64,000 bases of DNA from positions 1,654,501 to 1,718,500 of the forward strand of contig NZ_CP129107.1 of assembly GCF_030406725.1 (NCBI RefSeq), given 5' to 3'. The notes beneath the pieces were generated by a model. That model saw only the letters and a list, made by a program, of their open reading frames with translations. It ran no database searches and was not told where the DNA came from. Numbering within the stretch: the first letter of the stretch is position 1; each line of letters begins with the position of its first letter. The stretch comes from Alteriqipengyuania flavescens (GTDB lineage Bacteria; Pseudomonadota; Alphaproteobacteria; Sphingomonadales; Sphingomonadaceae). Positions 1 to 9,945 of this stretch are shown here, one piece after another. Made by a program: the position numbers and the translations under genes.

Positions 1-213
1 GCAATCGGGATCGGTGATGACGGTGGGGCCCGCGTCGAAGGTGAAGCCGTCCTTCTCCCAGAAATAGGCGCGGCCGCCGGGCTTGTCGCGCTTTTCCACG
101 AGCGTGGTGGCGATGCCGGCGGACTGCAGGCGGATGGCGAGCGCAAGACCGCCCATCCCCGCGCCGATGACGCAGGCGGTCTTGCCGGGAGATGTCGTGT
201 CGATGTCGCTCAT
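1..213 (-). CDS. crtI: Phytoene desaturase CrtI, N-terminal part (cut by window edge)
   Basis: Desaturates phytoene stepwise toward lycopene in carotenoid synthesis, as an FAD enzyme at the membrane. The visible 71 residues begin [11 protein letters not shown] and run into the dinucleotide-binding motif [15 protein letters not shown], then [14 protein letters not shown] and [11 protein letters not shown], all typical of CrtI. The start ATG overlaps the stop of crtY by four bases (ATGA), so the two genes are translationally coupled. The rest of the protein lies to the left of the window. Confidence 0.93.
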   Translation of the reverse strand, partial: MSDIDTTSPGKTACVIGAGMGGLALAIRLQSAGIATTLVEKRDKPGGRAYFWEKDGFTFDAGPTVITDPDC

Positions 214-1424
214 GGTGACTTCCTGCTCAGGGATGGCCGGCTTGAGAAGAGCGCGGAAACGGCTCTGCCGATAGATACGGGCGGACGGCCGGAGAGTATC
301 CGCACACGGTCGGCGAAAGTGGACTTTCCAGCATAGAACCGCTCGATCAGCGGCTGGCCGAGGCGATAAAACCGCTCGAATATGCGGTAGCGTTCGTCGG
401 GCTCGGCCGCACCGAACAGCATCGTGCCCAGCCGGCGATAGAATTTCGTCGCGGCCCAGTGGCGGCGCGCCTCCGCCTCCAGCAGGGCGGACAACTGCTC
501 GCCGGGCAGCGCGACGTTGTCCGCCACGAGCTGCGCGATGCGGACGGCGAAGGGCAGGGTGTAGCTGGTCAGCGGGTGGACGAAGCCGCCCTTTGCGCCC
601 GCCATGGCGACACCCTCTGTCCGTGCCGCATTCTGGAACGCCGCGAAGTCGCCGCCGGTGATGACCGGCAGGACGCCGGTCTCGTGCCCCAGGATCTCGC
701 CGTCCCAGCCGTGCGCCTGGCAATAGGCCTCGACCCGGCTGCCGAGCGCGCGGCGATCGAGCACCGGGCTGTCGGCGTAGTAGGTGTCCTCGATAAACAG
801 CTCGTCGAGGCCGAGCGGCAGGACATAAACGAAGCGGTAGGCACCGTGTTGCCGGACGGTCGCGTCCATGATCACGGGCCGCGCCACGCCGTGCGGTTTC
901 GCGGTGTGCATGTGGCGGCCGAGGAAGACCTGCCAGCCGCCCTCCAGCGTCGGCGCATCCTCGATCCCGCGGCAATCGATCACGCAGCGCGCGGCGATCC
1001 GCTCGCCATCGGACAGGGTGACGCCGCCGGCATCGAGCGTGTCGACGGCGCGGTTCAGCACCACGGTGCCCTGCGGCAGTTCGCGCATCAGCGCGGCGTG
1101 GAAATCCTCGCTCGCCAGCGAATTGTAACGAGCCTGCAAAAGGCGGCGATGGGCCGGGAAGGCGACGTCGTAGCCGCCGTCCCACTCGGTTTTTCGGAAC
1201 GGTTCGAGCAGCGCGCCCCCGCCTTCGCCCAAGTCGCTGTCGAACCAGCTCCAGCGGTGATTGCCGCCCAGTACCTCGCCCGCTTCGACAAGGCGGATGT
1301 CGAGCCCCGGGTCGCGGCGCGCGGCGGCCAGCGCGATCAGCCCGCCGGACAGTCCGCCGCCGACGATGGCGAGATCGCACCTGCCGCCGCCGGCCGGTGC
1401 CGGTTGGTTGTCCGCCGCCTGCAT
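210..1424 (-). CDS. crtY: Lycopene beta-cyclase CrtY
   Basis: Converts lycopene to beta-carotene by cyclising both ends. The 404-residue protein has an N-terminal nucleotide-binding motif ([18 protein letters not shown], about residues 18-35), followed by the CrtY signature [15 protein letters not shown] near residue 52, and its length fits the bacterial CrtY family. It directly precedes and overlaps crtI by four bases, so the pair forms one minus-strand operon. The downstream product (beta-carotene to zeaxanthin-type pigments) fits the yellow-orange pigments of Erythrobacteraceae; that last point is inference. Confidence 0.95.
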   Translation of the reverse strand: MQAADNQPAPAGGGRCDLAIVGGGLSGGLIALAAARRDPGLDIRLVEAGEVLGGNHRWSWFDSDLGEGGGALLEPFRKTEWDGGYDVAFPAHRRLLQARYNSLASEDFHAALMRELPQGTVVLNRAVDTLDAGGVTLSDGERIAARCVIDCRGIEDAPTLEGGWQVFLGRHMHTAKPHGVARPVIMDATVRQHGAYRFVYVLPLGLDELFIEDTYYADSPVLDRRALGSRVEAYCQAHGWDGEILGHETGVLPVITGGDFAAFQNAARTEGVAMAGAKGGFVHPLTSYTLPFAVRIAQLVADNVALPGEQLSALLEAEARRHWAATKFYRRLGTMLFGAAEPDERYRIFERFYRLGQPLIERFYAGKSTFADRVRILSGRPPVSIGRAVSALFSSRPSLSRKSP

Positions 1425-1463
1425 GGCCGCTGCTTTAGCGCAGCGCCGTGCGGGTGCAACGCC

Positions 1464-2192
1464 CTAGCGTTTGAGATACTTCTCGAAAACGCGCGTCATT
1501 GCCGCTTCCATCCGCCGTTCCTCGTCGGCTGTCAGCGGCAGGTTTTCCCCGCGCGTGCGGATTTCGACCATCTTGGGCTGCAGGGCGGCTAGCGACTGGA
1601 AAGCGGTGCCGGTGGAGCTGACCCGCGCCAGTTCCGCCTGTTCCTCCGCCGTCAGCGTGGCCAGCGAGCGCATCGTCGCCCGCGTGATGTCCGCCTCTAC
1701 CGCAGCGCTGCCGATATTCGGGCCGTCATCGCCCAGCACGGCGCTGTCCAATGCGTCACCAATCACCGACTTCGCGTCATAGCCTTCATTAATTCCGCGT
1801 TGCACCTTCTGCCCCAGCGGGGAGAGGTAGAATTCGGTAAGGTAGAGGGCTTCGTCCTCGGTCAAACCGCTGCGCAGCATGGCGATCATCTCGGGCCTGA
1901 TCACCGCCTGGCCGCGCTTGCCGTATTCCAGGAACAGCGGGCGCACGGCGACGGCCAGTTCCTTCCACATGGCCTCGCTTGCCCGGCCATCGAAAGGCAA
2001 CTGGCGCATCGCGTCTATGAAGCCGTTGACGGTCGCATCGACGGTCACTTCCATATCGATGGAGGAGCCCATTGCGTCGTAAAGGCCGACATAGACATCG
2101 GCCTGTGCCTCCTGCGCCTGCGCGGCGGGGGAGATGGCAAGAGAAACGGGCGCGAGGGCGAGTGCGGAAAGGCCGGCGAGGATGGTTTTCAT
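1464..2192 (-). CDS. Secreted DUF2059-like protein
   Basis: 242 residues. A signal peptide is evident (MKTILAGLSALALAPVSLA, then SPAAQAQEA with an AxA-type cleavage site), so the protein should be periplasmic. The middle contains LTEDEALYLTEFYLSPLGQKV, the pattern of the DUF2059 family, whose function is unknown. I chose the ATG at 2192 because it begins the signal peptide; the longer open frame upstream overlaps the regulator gene and looks non-coding. The gene is separated from crtY by about 40 bases and may share its transcript. Confidence 0.7.
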   Translation of the reverse strand: MKTILAGLSALALAPVSLAISPAAQAQEAQADVYVGLYDAMGSSIDMEVTVDATVNGFIDAMRQLPFDGRASEAMWKELAVAVRPLFLEYGKRGQAVIRPEMIAMLRSGLTEDEALYLTEFYLSPLGQKVQRGINEGYDAKSVIGDALDSAVLGDDGPNIGSAAVEADITRATMRSLATLTAEEQAELARVSSTGTAFQSLAALQPKMVEIRTRGENLPLTADEERRMEAAMTRVFEKYLKR

Positions 2193-2224
2193 GCCGCGCG
2201 TTATATCACCCCCGCGACGACTGC

Positions 2225-2563
2225 CTAGCGGGATTCGGCAGGCGCAGCGGCGGTGTCCGCAGCCGCCGTTTCCGCAGAAGCGACCAGCTCCCGCAAGGCG
2301 GCCATGTGCGCGGCGAAGGCGGACGTGCCGGTCCTGGTGAAGGCCGCCCACGTGCGCTGGCGCCCGTCCATCTTCGCCTTGGTGATCTTCACGTAGCCCG
2401 CGTCCGTCAATGCGGAGAGATGCTTCGACAGCACGGAATCGCTCACCTCCAGGATTTCGCGCAAGGTGGCGAAGTCGATCTGGTCGGCGCGCGACAGGGC
2501 CGCGGCGATCTGCAACCGGGCCGGCGGGTGCAGGACGGCGTCTATTGTGGCAGCACCGTTCAT
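2225..2563 (-). CDS. Winged-helix transcriptional regulator (HTH_34/ArsR-like)
   Basis: 112-residue DNA-binding protein. Residues about 20-85 form a winged helix: IDFATLREILEVSDSVLSKH is the helix-turn-helix and GYVKITKAKMDGRQRTW the wing. This looks like the small regulators of the HTH_34 type, which lack metal-binding motifs; no ArsR-type cysteine box is visible. Its ATG overlaps the stop of the upstream membrane-protein gene by four bases, so the two are coupled. I infer that it controls its own operon through the palindromes at 3028-3096. Confidence 0.85.
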   Translation of the reverse strand: MNGAATIDAVLHPPARLQIAAALSRADQIDFATLREILEVSDSVLSKHLSALTDAGYVKITKAKMDGRQRTWAAFTRTGTSAFAAHMAALRELVASAETAAADTAAAPAESR

Positions 2564-3012
2564 CGGGCTTCCCCGGAACGCAGCTCGGCGCGGTAGACGC
2601 CCTGCCACGCATAGCTGAGCGCGGTGGTCGCAATCATCGTCCCCCCGGTCAAAAGCCAGAATTCCGGCTGCTGCAATTGCGGCTGCGAGATGACGCTGCG
2701 CACCAGCATGACAGCGGCCACGAGGATGACGATGAGCACGAGGGCAATCCATCCGGTGCGCCCCTTGCGCAGGCCGTTCACGGTCATCCCGTGCGTCTTC
2801 CGGTCCGCCCGCTGCACGACCAGCGCAAGCACGACGACAAGACCGCTGACGAGGATATTGAGCGAATTGTCGAGCGTTTGCGCGAACAGCAGGATCCCGG
2901 CCATCGCCCCCACGATCGCATGGCGCCAGAATGGCCAGTGCATCCTGTCTGCCATCTTGCTGTCGGTTGCCGAGACCTTTCCCAGTGCGGCGGCTGCTTC
3001 ATTTCTGTCCAT
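2560..3012 (-). CDS. Four-helix membrane protein cotranscribed with regulator
   Basis: 150-residue inner-membrane protein with about four hydrophobic segments (around AIVGAMAGILLFA, NILVSGLVVVLALVV, WIALVLIVILVAAVMLV and EFWLLTGGTMIATTALSYA). No enzyme motif is visible. The first gene of a two-gene operon with the winged-helix regulator, an arrangement seen often for this regulator type in proteobacteria. Three palindromic operator-like sites lie immediately upstream. Function unknown; a role in sensing or membrane stress is only a guess. Confidence 0.75.
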   Translation of the reverse strand: MDRNEAAAALGKVSATDSKMADRMHWPFWRHAIVGAMAGILLFAQTLDNSLNILVSGLVVVLALVVQRADRKTHGMTVNGLRKGRTGWIALVLIVILVAAVMLVRSVISQPQLQQPEFWLLTGGTMIATTALSYAWQGVYRAELRSGEAR

Positions 3013-3024
3013 GATCGGTATCCT

Positions 3025-3571
3025 TCACTTTCCAATATGGAAAGAGATACGCGTCACTTTCCGATTCGGCAAGTGAAACCTTTCCACTTTGGAAAGTGCC
3101 GATCCGCTGCGCTTCCCTGCACCGCTCCGGAAGCGTTGTTCGGCGCGTTCGATCCGCTCTTTCAGCTTGTCTTCGAAGGCGTAGTCGAGGCCGTAGATGC
3201 GGTCGTCCTCACCCAGATAGGCGGTGGCCTTGATCCCCTCCGGCAACCTGTCCTTCAGCCCTTTCAGCCTGCCGCGCTCGATGCTCATCAGCCATTCGGT
3301 GTGGTTGTTGGCGAACATGACGTGGGCGGCGCTGTCGTCCTCGCCCGGAACATGCCGCAGGCAGGCCGTTCCGCGCGTTTCCCGACCCCCGGCATAGGCC
3401 GCGCGGCGCTTCATCCGGAACCGCATGACTGAATAGACGGCCAGCAGCAGGATTGCCCCGTTCGCGCCGTCAAAGATACGCAGGGCAAGCGGGCTCCCCG
3501 TCCAGCGAAACATAGCCGAGCGCGAGCGCCAAGGCGGCCCCGCCGATGACGGAAAGGATTACCGGTAGCAA
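3025..3571 (-). pseudogene. Small membrane-anchored protein, apparent frameshift
   Basis: Two frames look like one gene. A TTG at 3571 opens LLPVILSVIGGAALALALGYVSLDG, a hydrophobic start; after the four-G run (CCCC on the plus strand, 3496-3499) the sense continues one frame over as SPLALRIFDGANGAILLLAVYSVMRFR, a second hydrophobic segment, and then a soluble tail ending at 3025. Removing one G gives a smooth LDGSPLALRIFDGANG. The last ~24 codons are made of the operator palindromes, so the natural C-terminus is uncertain. It could be a homopolymer sequencing error instead of a true mutation. Confidence 0.5.
3028..3096. promoter_or_regulatory. Three operator-like palindromes before the regulator operon
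   Basis: Three inverted repeats lie within 70 bases just upstream of the membrane protein/regulator operon. Site 1 (3028-3044) is CTTTCCA-ATA-TGGAAAG, perfect. Site 2 (3055-3075) is a 21-base palindrome with one mismatched pair and arms CACTT/AAGTG. Site 3 (3080-3096) is CTTTCCA-CTT-TGGAAAG, perfect. Shared arms and close spacing indicate a dimeric repressor site array, most simply for the adjacent winged-helix protein. Regulator identity is inferred. Confidence 0.6.
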
Positions 3572-3639
3572 AAGGCCGCCCCCCGATCGTGTCGGAAGGC
3601 GGCCTCATAGCGCAGAAAGGCGACTCTTTTAAGCGGCGA

Positions 3640-5700
3640 TCAATCCTCGTCCGCCTCGTTGCCCACGCCGACGTTGGGACGCGGGGCCGGCATTTCGGCC
3701 TTGCGGTCGCCGGTCTTCAGGTAGGTGTCGAACCATTCCATCATCCGCACGTTGTAGTCGTAACGTGCTGCGGCGCCCTGGTTGCCGTGGCCTTCGCCCG
3801 GATAGAGCACCAGACGCACCGGCGTTTCGGGCTTGCGGACCTTGATCGACCGGTACAGCTCGTAGCTCTGCGTCGGGCTGACGCGGGTGTCTTCCTCGCC
3901 GTGCATGATCAGGATCGGCGTTTCCGCCTTGTCGACGTGGTAGACGGGGCTGACTTCCAGCATCTTCACCCAGTTGTCCCACGGCCAAGCGCGGCTGTGG
4001 ACGTTGTACATCTCGTACGGGATGTCCGTGGTGCCGAACTTGCTGATCTGGTTGGAAATGCCGACGAACATGACCGAGGCGGCGAATTCATCCGACAGCG
4101 CTGTTGCGGCCCATGCGCTGGCATAACCGCCATAGGACCCGCCGGTGATGCCGGTGCGGTCGGGATCGGCGATCCCGTCTGCCACCAGCGCCCGCTTGGC
4201 ATCGACGATGTCGGTGAATTCGGGGTCGGTGTAATTGCCCTGGTGCTGCTTGGCGAACGTCGTGCCGTAGCCGGTGGAGCCGCGGTAGTTGGGCAGGAAC
4301 ACGGCATAGCCCTGTCCTGCTGCGACCTGTCCGGGGCCCGAATAGGCGGTCACCCAGCCGTTGCTGTCGTGCGCTTCCGGCCCGCCGTGGACGTTGAGGA
4401 TCAGCGGGGCACCGCCGGCAGGCGCACCGCCGACCGGTTCGATCAGCACGCCTTCGATCTGCTGCCCGTCGCGCGCGGTATAGGTATAGGCGCGCTGCGT
4501 GCCGAAAGTGATCTCCGACAGCCACGGGTTGTGGCTGGTCCAGCGGGTGAACTGGCCGTTCGCCACGCTGAAGAGCTCGGTCGGATGCATCGGGCTGTCG
4601 GCGGTGACGACCATTGTGCCGCCGGCGTCCTCCACGCTGGCGAGGATCAGCGAACCGCCGTCGATCTCGCCCGCGATGCTGCCGTCGGCGTTGTAGGTTC
4701 GCAGCGCACTCTGCACGCCCTTGTGGATCACCGCGACCAGCCGGCCGTCGGGCAGGAATTCCGCATCCACGGCCGCTTCCGGCGCGCCGTCGTTGAGCGC
4801 GGTCATCGCGCCGCTGGCGGCATCGACGAAATAGAGCGTCGTCGCGGCCGGATCGTTCATGTCGACGCCGGCGATCATCGACAGGCGGCGGCCGTCCGGC
4901 GACATCTCGACATCGCCGATCTTGCCCGGCGTTTCGACTTCGCGCGTCACCCGCCCGCTGGCGAGGTCGAGGATGTGGACCCGCTTGGAGGTATAGCTGT
5001 CGTCCACGTTCGGCGTCGGCGCGCTTTCGATCAACGCGGTGCGGCCGTCGTTCGACACCTGGAAGGCGCTGACATAGCCGGGGATCTCGATGGCGACGGG
5101 CTCTGCATCCACTTCCGCGTCATAGCCGGTGGCGGCAGACGCGCGGAACATGCGGTTGAGACGGTCTTCCTCTTCATAGACGATCGCATCGAAGCCGGCC
5201 TTGCGCTCCGCATCGCGCTGCTTGTCGGCTTCGGCGCCCGCCAGCATGTAGACCGTGCCGCCGTCGGGTGACCAGGCATAGCTGCGCACGCCGGACTTGG
5301 CGACTTCGGCCACCTTCATCGGCGCGCCGCCGTCGACCGGAATGGCCCATACGGCGGTATCCCCGCCATCCTCGCGCCACAGGTAGCTGATCATCCGCCC
5401 GTCGGGGCTGAAGCGCAGGCCACGCACGCTCTGGTCGGGGGGCAGGAAGGGGCGGGCGCTTTCGGGCGCCCAGGCGAGGTTGAGCTGGGTGCGGGCGCCG
5501 CCGTCCTTCTCGCCCTCGGTCACGTCGGGGCGGCTGACGGTGGTGTAGGCGACGCGGCTGCCGTCGGGCGAGATTTCGACGTCGCCGACATATTCCAGCT
5601 TGGCGACGTCTTCGGCGGTCAGCGGGCGCGCCTGGGCGGCGGCGGGCACGACCAGGGCGGCACCAGTGGCCAGCAGGGCGGCGCGGGCGGTGAATTTCAT
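3640..5700 (-). CDS. S9 family (prolyl oligopeptidase-type) peptidase, secreted
   Basis: 686 residues with a clear signal peptide (MKFTARAALLATGAALVVPAAAQA). The N-terminal half is a WD40-like beta-propeller with repeated SPDG motifs; the C-terminal half is an alpha/beta hydrolase. The nucleophile Ser lies in GGSYGGYA, the acid in HGEEDTRVSP and the His in PGEGHGNQG, giving a complete catalytic triad. Length and order match acylaminoacyl-peptidase or dipeptidyl-peptidase-like S9 enzymes, which cleave short peptides in the periplasm. Not evidently in an operon. Confidence 0.93.
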   Translation of the reverse strand: MKFTARAALLATGAALVVPAAAQARPLTAEDVAKLEYVGDVEISPDGSRVAYTTVSRPDVTEGEKDGGARTQLNLAWAPESARPFLPPDQSVRGLRFSPDGRMISYLWREDGGDTAVWAIPVDGGAPMKVAEVAKSGVRSYAWSPDGGTVYMLAGAEADKQRDAERKAGFDAIVYEEEDRLNRMFRASAATGYDAEVDAEPVAIEIPGYVSAFQVSNDGRTALIESAPTPNVDDSYTSKRVHILDLASGRVTREVETPGKIGDVEMSPDGRRLSMIAGVDMNDPAATTLYFVDAASGAMTALNDGAPEAAVDAEFLPDGRLVAVIHKGVQSALRTYNADGSIAGEIDGGSLILASVEDAGGTMVVTADSPMHPTELFSVANGQFTRWTSHNPWLSEITFGTQRAYTYTARDGQQIEGVLIEPVGGAPAGGAPLILNVHGGPEAHDSNGWVTAYSGPGQVAAGQGYAVFLPNYRGSTGYGTTFAKQHQGNYTDPEFTDIVDAKRALVADGIADPDRTGITGGSYGGYASAWAATALSDEFAASVMFVGISNQISKFGTTDIPYEMYNVHSRAWPWDNWVKMLEVSPVYHVDKAETPILIMHGEEDTRVSPTQSYELYRSIKVRKPETPVRLVLYPGEGHGNQGAAARYDYNVRMMEWFDTYLKTGDRKAEMPAPRPNVGVGNEADED

Positions 5701-5824
5701 GGGGGTCTCTCTCCTGTTGGTACGTGGCGCCTACATACCGATTGGGGCGCTGCGTTCAATGGCGGCTTGCCGTAGCGGCCCCGTGGCCGCATGGTCTGGC
5801 CGTCTTCGAGGGGGAGAATTCACC

Positions 5825-6223
5825 TTGCGCCGTCTCCTGCCAGCCTGTCTTGTCGCCATTGCCGCTGTCGGCAGCGCGGCCATCGACACGCCCGCGCTGG
5901 CGCAGGACTATGTCATCCATGCCGGCAGCGTCATCGCCGATGCGGGCGGGGAGCCGGGCGGACCGGCGACGATCACCGTTTCGGGCGGGCGCATCGTCGC
6001 GATCGGGGACAGGTTCCTGATCGGCCAAGGCATGACCAGCCGCGAAGCCTTCGCCAGCGCCACCACGGTCGCCGTCGGGGTGCTGGGCATGGAGAACGAG
6101 ATCGGCCGCCTCGCTCCTGGCTATTCGGCAGACATCGTGGCGGTGAAAGGCAACCCGCTGGACGATGCGACCGCGCTCGAAAATGTCGACTGGGTCATGA
6201 TGCGGGGGCGGATCGCGGAATGA
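5825..6223 (+). pseudogene. Amidohydrolase remnant with internal deletion
   Basis: The open frame joins the two ends of an imidazolonepropionase-like amidohydrolase. The first part has a signal peptide (LPACLVAIAAVGSAAIDTPALA) and the start of the hydrolase (VIHAGSVIADAGGEPGG, VSGGRIVAIGD). It then jumps to the C-terminal end (GMTSREAFASATTVAVGVLGMENEIG, LAPGYSADIVAVKGNPL). The metal-binding HxH and the whole barrel, about 300 residues of the usual ~430, are missing, so it cannot be active. The start is a TTG at 5825, six bases after GGGGAG. Confidence 0.8.
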
Positions 6224-6259
6224 GCTATTTCGCGGGCTCACTTGCACACGGGGCGGACC

Positions 6260-6667
6260 GTGGCTGACGCGACAGACATACCTGCCTGGATCGCCCTGTT
6301 CATCGGGCTCTACTCGCTCGCCGCCGCGGTGGGCGAGTTTCGCATGCCCGGCACTTGGGCGGCGATGGTGGAGGACCTCGCGCAAAGGCCGGGGCTGCGC
6401 TTCCTCACCGGCGTGTTCGTCCTCAGCCTCGGCGCGGCGATCTACCTCGTCACGCCGTGGCGGCCGGGGGACCGGCTGGCGGTGGCCGTCAGCGTCGTCG
6501 GCGGGGTGTGCGTGGCGGAGGGGCTGCTGCTTTTGGCCGCAGGCGACCGGTTCATGGACTTCGCCCGCCGCCTGATGGGGCGGGGATCGACCGCATGGGC
6601 GGGGTTTGCCGCGCTGTTCGGGGCGGCGGCGCTGTTGACCGCCTTATCGCGCCTGCAAACGCTCTAG
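6260..6667 (+). CDS. Small integral membrane protein
   Basis: 135 residues and four hydrophobic stretches (WIALFIGLYSLAAAVGEF, FLTGVFVLSLGAAIYLV, LAVAVSVVGGVCVAEGLLLLAAG, TAWAGFAALFGAAALLTAL). The GTG at 6260 is preceded by GGGCGG at a suitable distance; a TTG at 6242 is an alternative start. No family recognised with certainty. Its end overlaps the end of the convergent SRAP-like gene by four bases. Confidence 0.7.
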   Translation: MADATDIPAWIALFIGLYSLAAAVGEFRMPGTWAAMVEDLAQRPGLRFLTGVFVLSLGAAIYLVTPWRPGDRLAVAVSVVGGVCVAEGLLLLAAGDRFMDFARRLMGRGSTAWAGFAALFGAAALLTALSRLQTL

Positions 6668-7296
6668 CGCCCGCCCGCCTCCCGGATCATCGATGACGGG
6701 TAGGGCGCGATCAGCGACTCCGCCCGCCGCCACTCCGCGCGCAGCCAGATATGCGCGGCGCCTTCGTGCGGCGGCAGGATGACCGGCATCCGTTCCTGCC
6801 CGATTGCTTTCCATGCGGCGTTGGCGGGGCAGGTGAGGAGGGCGAAGGCCGGAACCTCGCTGTTCACCCACACCCCGGCCAGCGCAAAGATGGTCTGATC
6901 GCCGCAGCCCAGCCAGTGCTGGCGCCGCCTGCCGCTTGCGGGATCGGCGCGGCCCCATGCCATGATCGACGTTGCAGGTACGAGACAGCGGAACTCGCTG
7001 TTGCGCAAGTTCCCGATCCAGAACGGGCTGTCCGGGTTGCGCACGGTCAGCACGCCGCTGCGCCCGTCATGCGGCACCCCGGGCGGCGGGGGCACGCCCC
7101 ACAGGCGCGGGACGACGCGGCGCGGCGGCTCGCTTGCCGGGCGCGGGCCGGCCACGAACTCGCGCCCCGACGTCACGACCGGGGCGAAGCTGCCAGGTGC
7201 GACATGGCCGCCGGCCCACGGATCGTCCCCCGCCCGCGTGGCAAAGCGCACCGCGACATCGGCGGCCATCGCGTCGAGGCGGAACAGCACGGTCAT
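6664..7296 (-). CDS. SRAP (HMCES/YedK)-like protein lacking catalytic residues
   Basis: SRAP proteins attach through Cys2 to abasic sites in single-stranded DNA and shield them. The 210-residue protein retains family landmarks (HVAPGSFAPVV, RLWGVP, RCLVPA, FALAGVWV, RMPVILPP). However, it starts MTVLFRL instead of MCGR, the FYEW glutamate is replaced (RCLVPATSIMAWG) and the HDRMPVIL histidine is replaced (GQERMPVIL). All three key residues are therefore absent. It is probably a non-catalytic paralogue, perhaps DNA-binding only; the function is unknown. Confidence 0.8.
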   Translation of the reverse strand: MTVLFRLDAMAADVAVRFATRAGDDPWAGGHVAPGSFAPVVTSGREFVAGPRPASEPPRRVVPRLWGVPPPPGVPHDGRSGVLTVRNPDSPFWIGNLRNSEFRCLVPATSIMAWGRADPASGRRRQHWLGCGDQTIFALAGVWVNSEVPAFALLTCPANAAWKAIGQERMPVILPPHEGAAHIWLRAEWRRAESLIAPYPSSMIREAGGR

Positions 7297-7392
7297 AACG
7301 CGTGACTAGAGCGCGGCGCTTGCGAGGGAAAGCTCCGGCAAGAACGCCTACCGCGCTTGCCAAGCCGCGCTTCGTGCGCGCAGACTGGCACC

Positions 7393-7740
7393 ATGGGCAA
7401 GTTCGTACCGGATCGCCGTGTCGTCCTCGTCTCGATCGGTATCGCGGTGGTGCGGTGGGCGTGTTGCTTGCGATGGGCCGAACGCCGATCTGCGAATGCG
7501 GCTATGTGAAGCTGTGGCACGGGCAGATCAACAATGCCGGCAACAGCCAGCACATCGCGGACTGGTATACGCCCAGCCACATCATCCACGGCATGATCTT
7601 CTACGCGCTCGGCTGGTGGCTGTTCGTGAAGCGCGGGCTGGGCGGGCAGGGGTCTGCACGCTGGGGGCTGGCGCTCGCCGTCTTGCTGGAGGCGGCGTGG
7701 GAAGTGCTGGAAAACACGCCGATGGTCATCAACCGCTTTG
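7393..7740 (+). pseudogene. DUF2585 membrane protein remnant (frameshift and truncation)
   Basis: An ATG at 7393 begins MGKFVPDRRVVLVSIGIAVV. Near 7445 one base is missing, and the protein continues in another frame as GVLLAMGRTPICECGYVKLWHG, HIADWYTPSHIIHG, FYALGWWLF and LLEAAWEVLENTPMVINR, typical of DUF2585. The conserved C-terminal part has decayed beyond about 7740, shortly before the TPP riboswitch. The gene is therefore broken in two ways. Function of the family is unknown. Confidence 0.75.
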
Positions 7741-7820
7741 CGCGCGCCGGGCCAGTGGATAGGGCGCGAGGTAATTTCGGCATCCTCTGTTTCTGGACTT
7801 CGCGCTGTCCGACGCCTATA

Positions 7821-7919
7821 CCCCTCCCATCCCCGGGGAGCGCGCTTGCGCTGAGAGGGGCGCGTAGCACCGCCCGACCCGTCGAACCTGAACCGATTAG
7901 CATCGGCGGAGGGAGTGGC
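7821..7919 (+). promoter_or_regulatory. TPP riboswitch (THI element) in the thiC leader
   Basis: Contains the conserved blocks of the THI box in order: GGGGAGC, GCGCTGAGAGGGG, GACCCGTCGAACCTGA, then GATTAGCATCGGCGGAGGGA. It binds thiamine pyrophosphate and, in proteobacteria, usually blocks the ribosome binding site of thiC when thiamine is plentiful. About 65 bases separate it from the thiC ATG. That spacer carries a short palindromic repeat (7933-7949) that may affect the expression platform. Confidence 0.95.
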
Positions 7920-7932
7920 ATGACCCGCTCAT

Positions 7933-9875
<1,943 letters not shown>

Positions 9876-9890
9876 GCAAGGCGGCGGCAG

Positions 9891-9921
9891 AAAAAAGGCC
9901 GGAAGTCTTCGGCTTCCGGCC
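9891..9921 (-). terminator. Terminator of the CsbD-like gene, between convergent genes
   Basis: GGCCGGAAG/CTTCCGGCC stem (9897-9905 with 9913-9921). On the minus strand it is followed by six T residues (9896-9891), a classical intrinsic terminator for the gene ending at 9946. It may also stop thiC transcription, where the trailing sequence is CTTGGTTT. Confidence 0.8.
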
Positions 9922-9945
9922 CTTGGTTTCAGCGCAGCCTATCGA

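Noticed and set aside
459-1592. Long plus-strand open frame opposite crtY
   Set aside because: Antisense shadow typical of high-GC DNA; crtY is unmistakable on the other strand.
3589-5271. 560-codon plus-strand open frame opposite the S9 peptidase
   Set aside because: Shadow frame rich in Val, Ala, His and Arg; the S9 peptidase has a complete catalytic triad.
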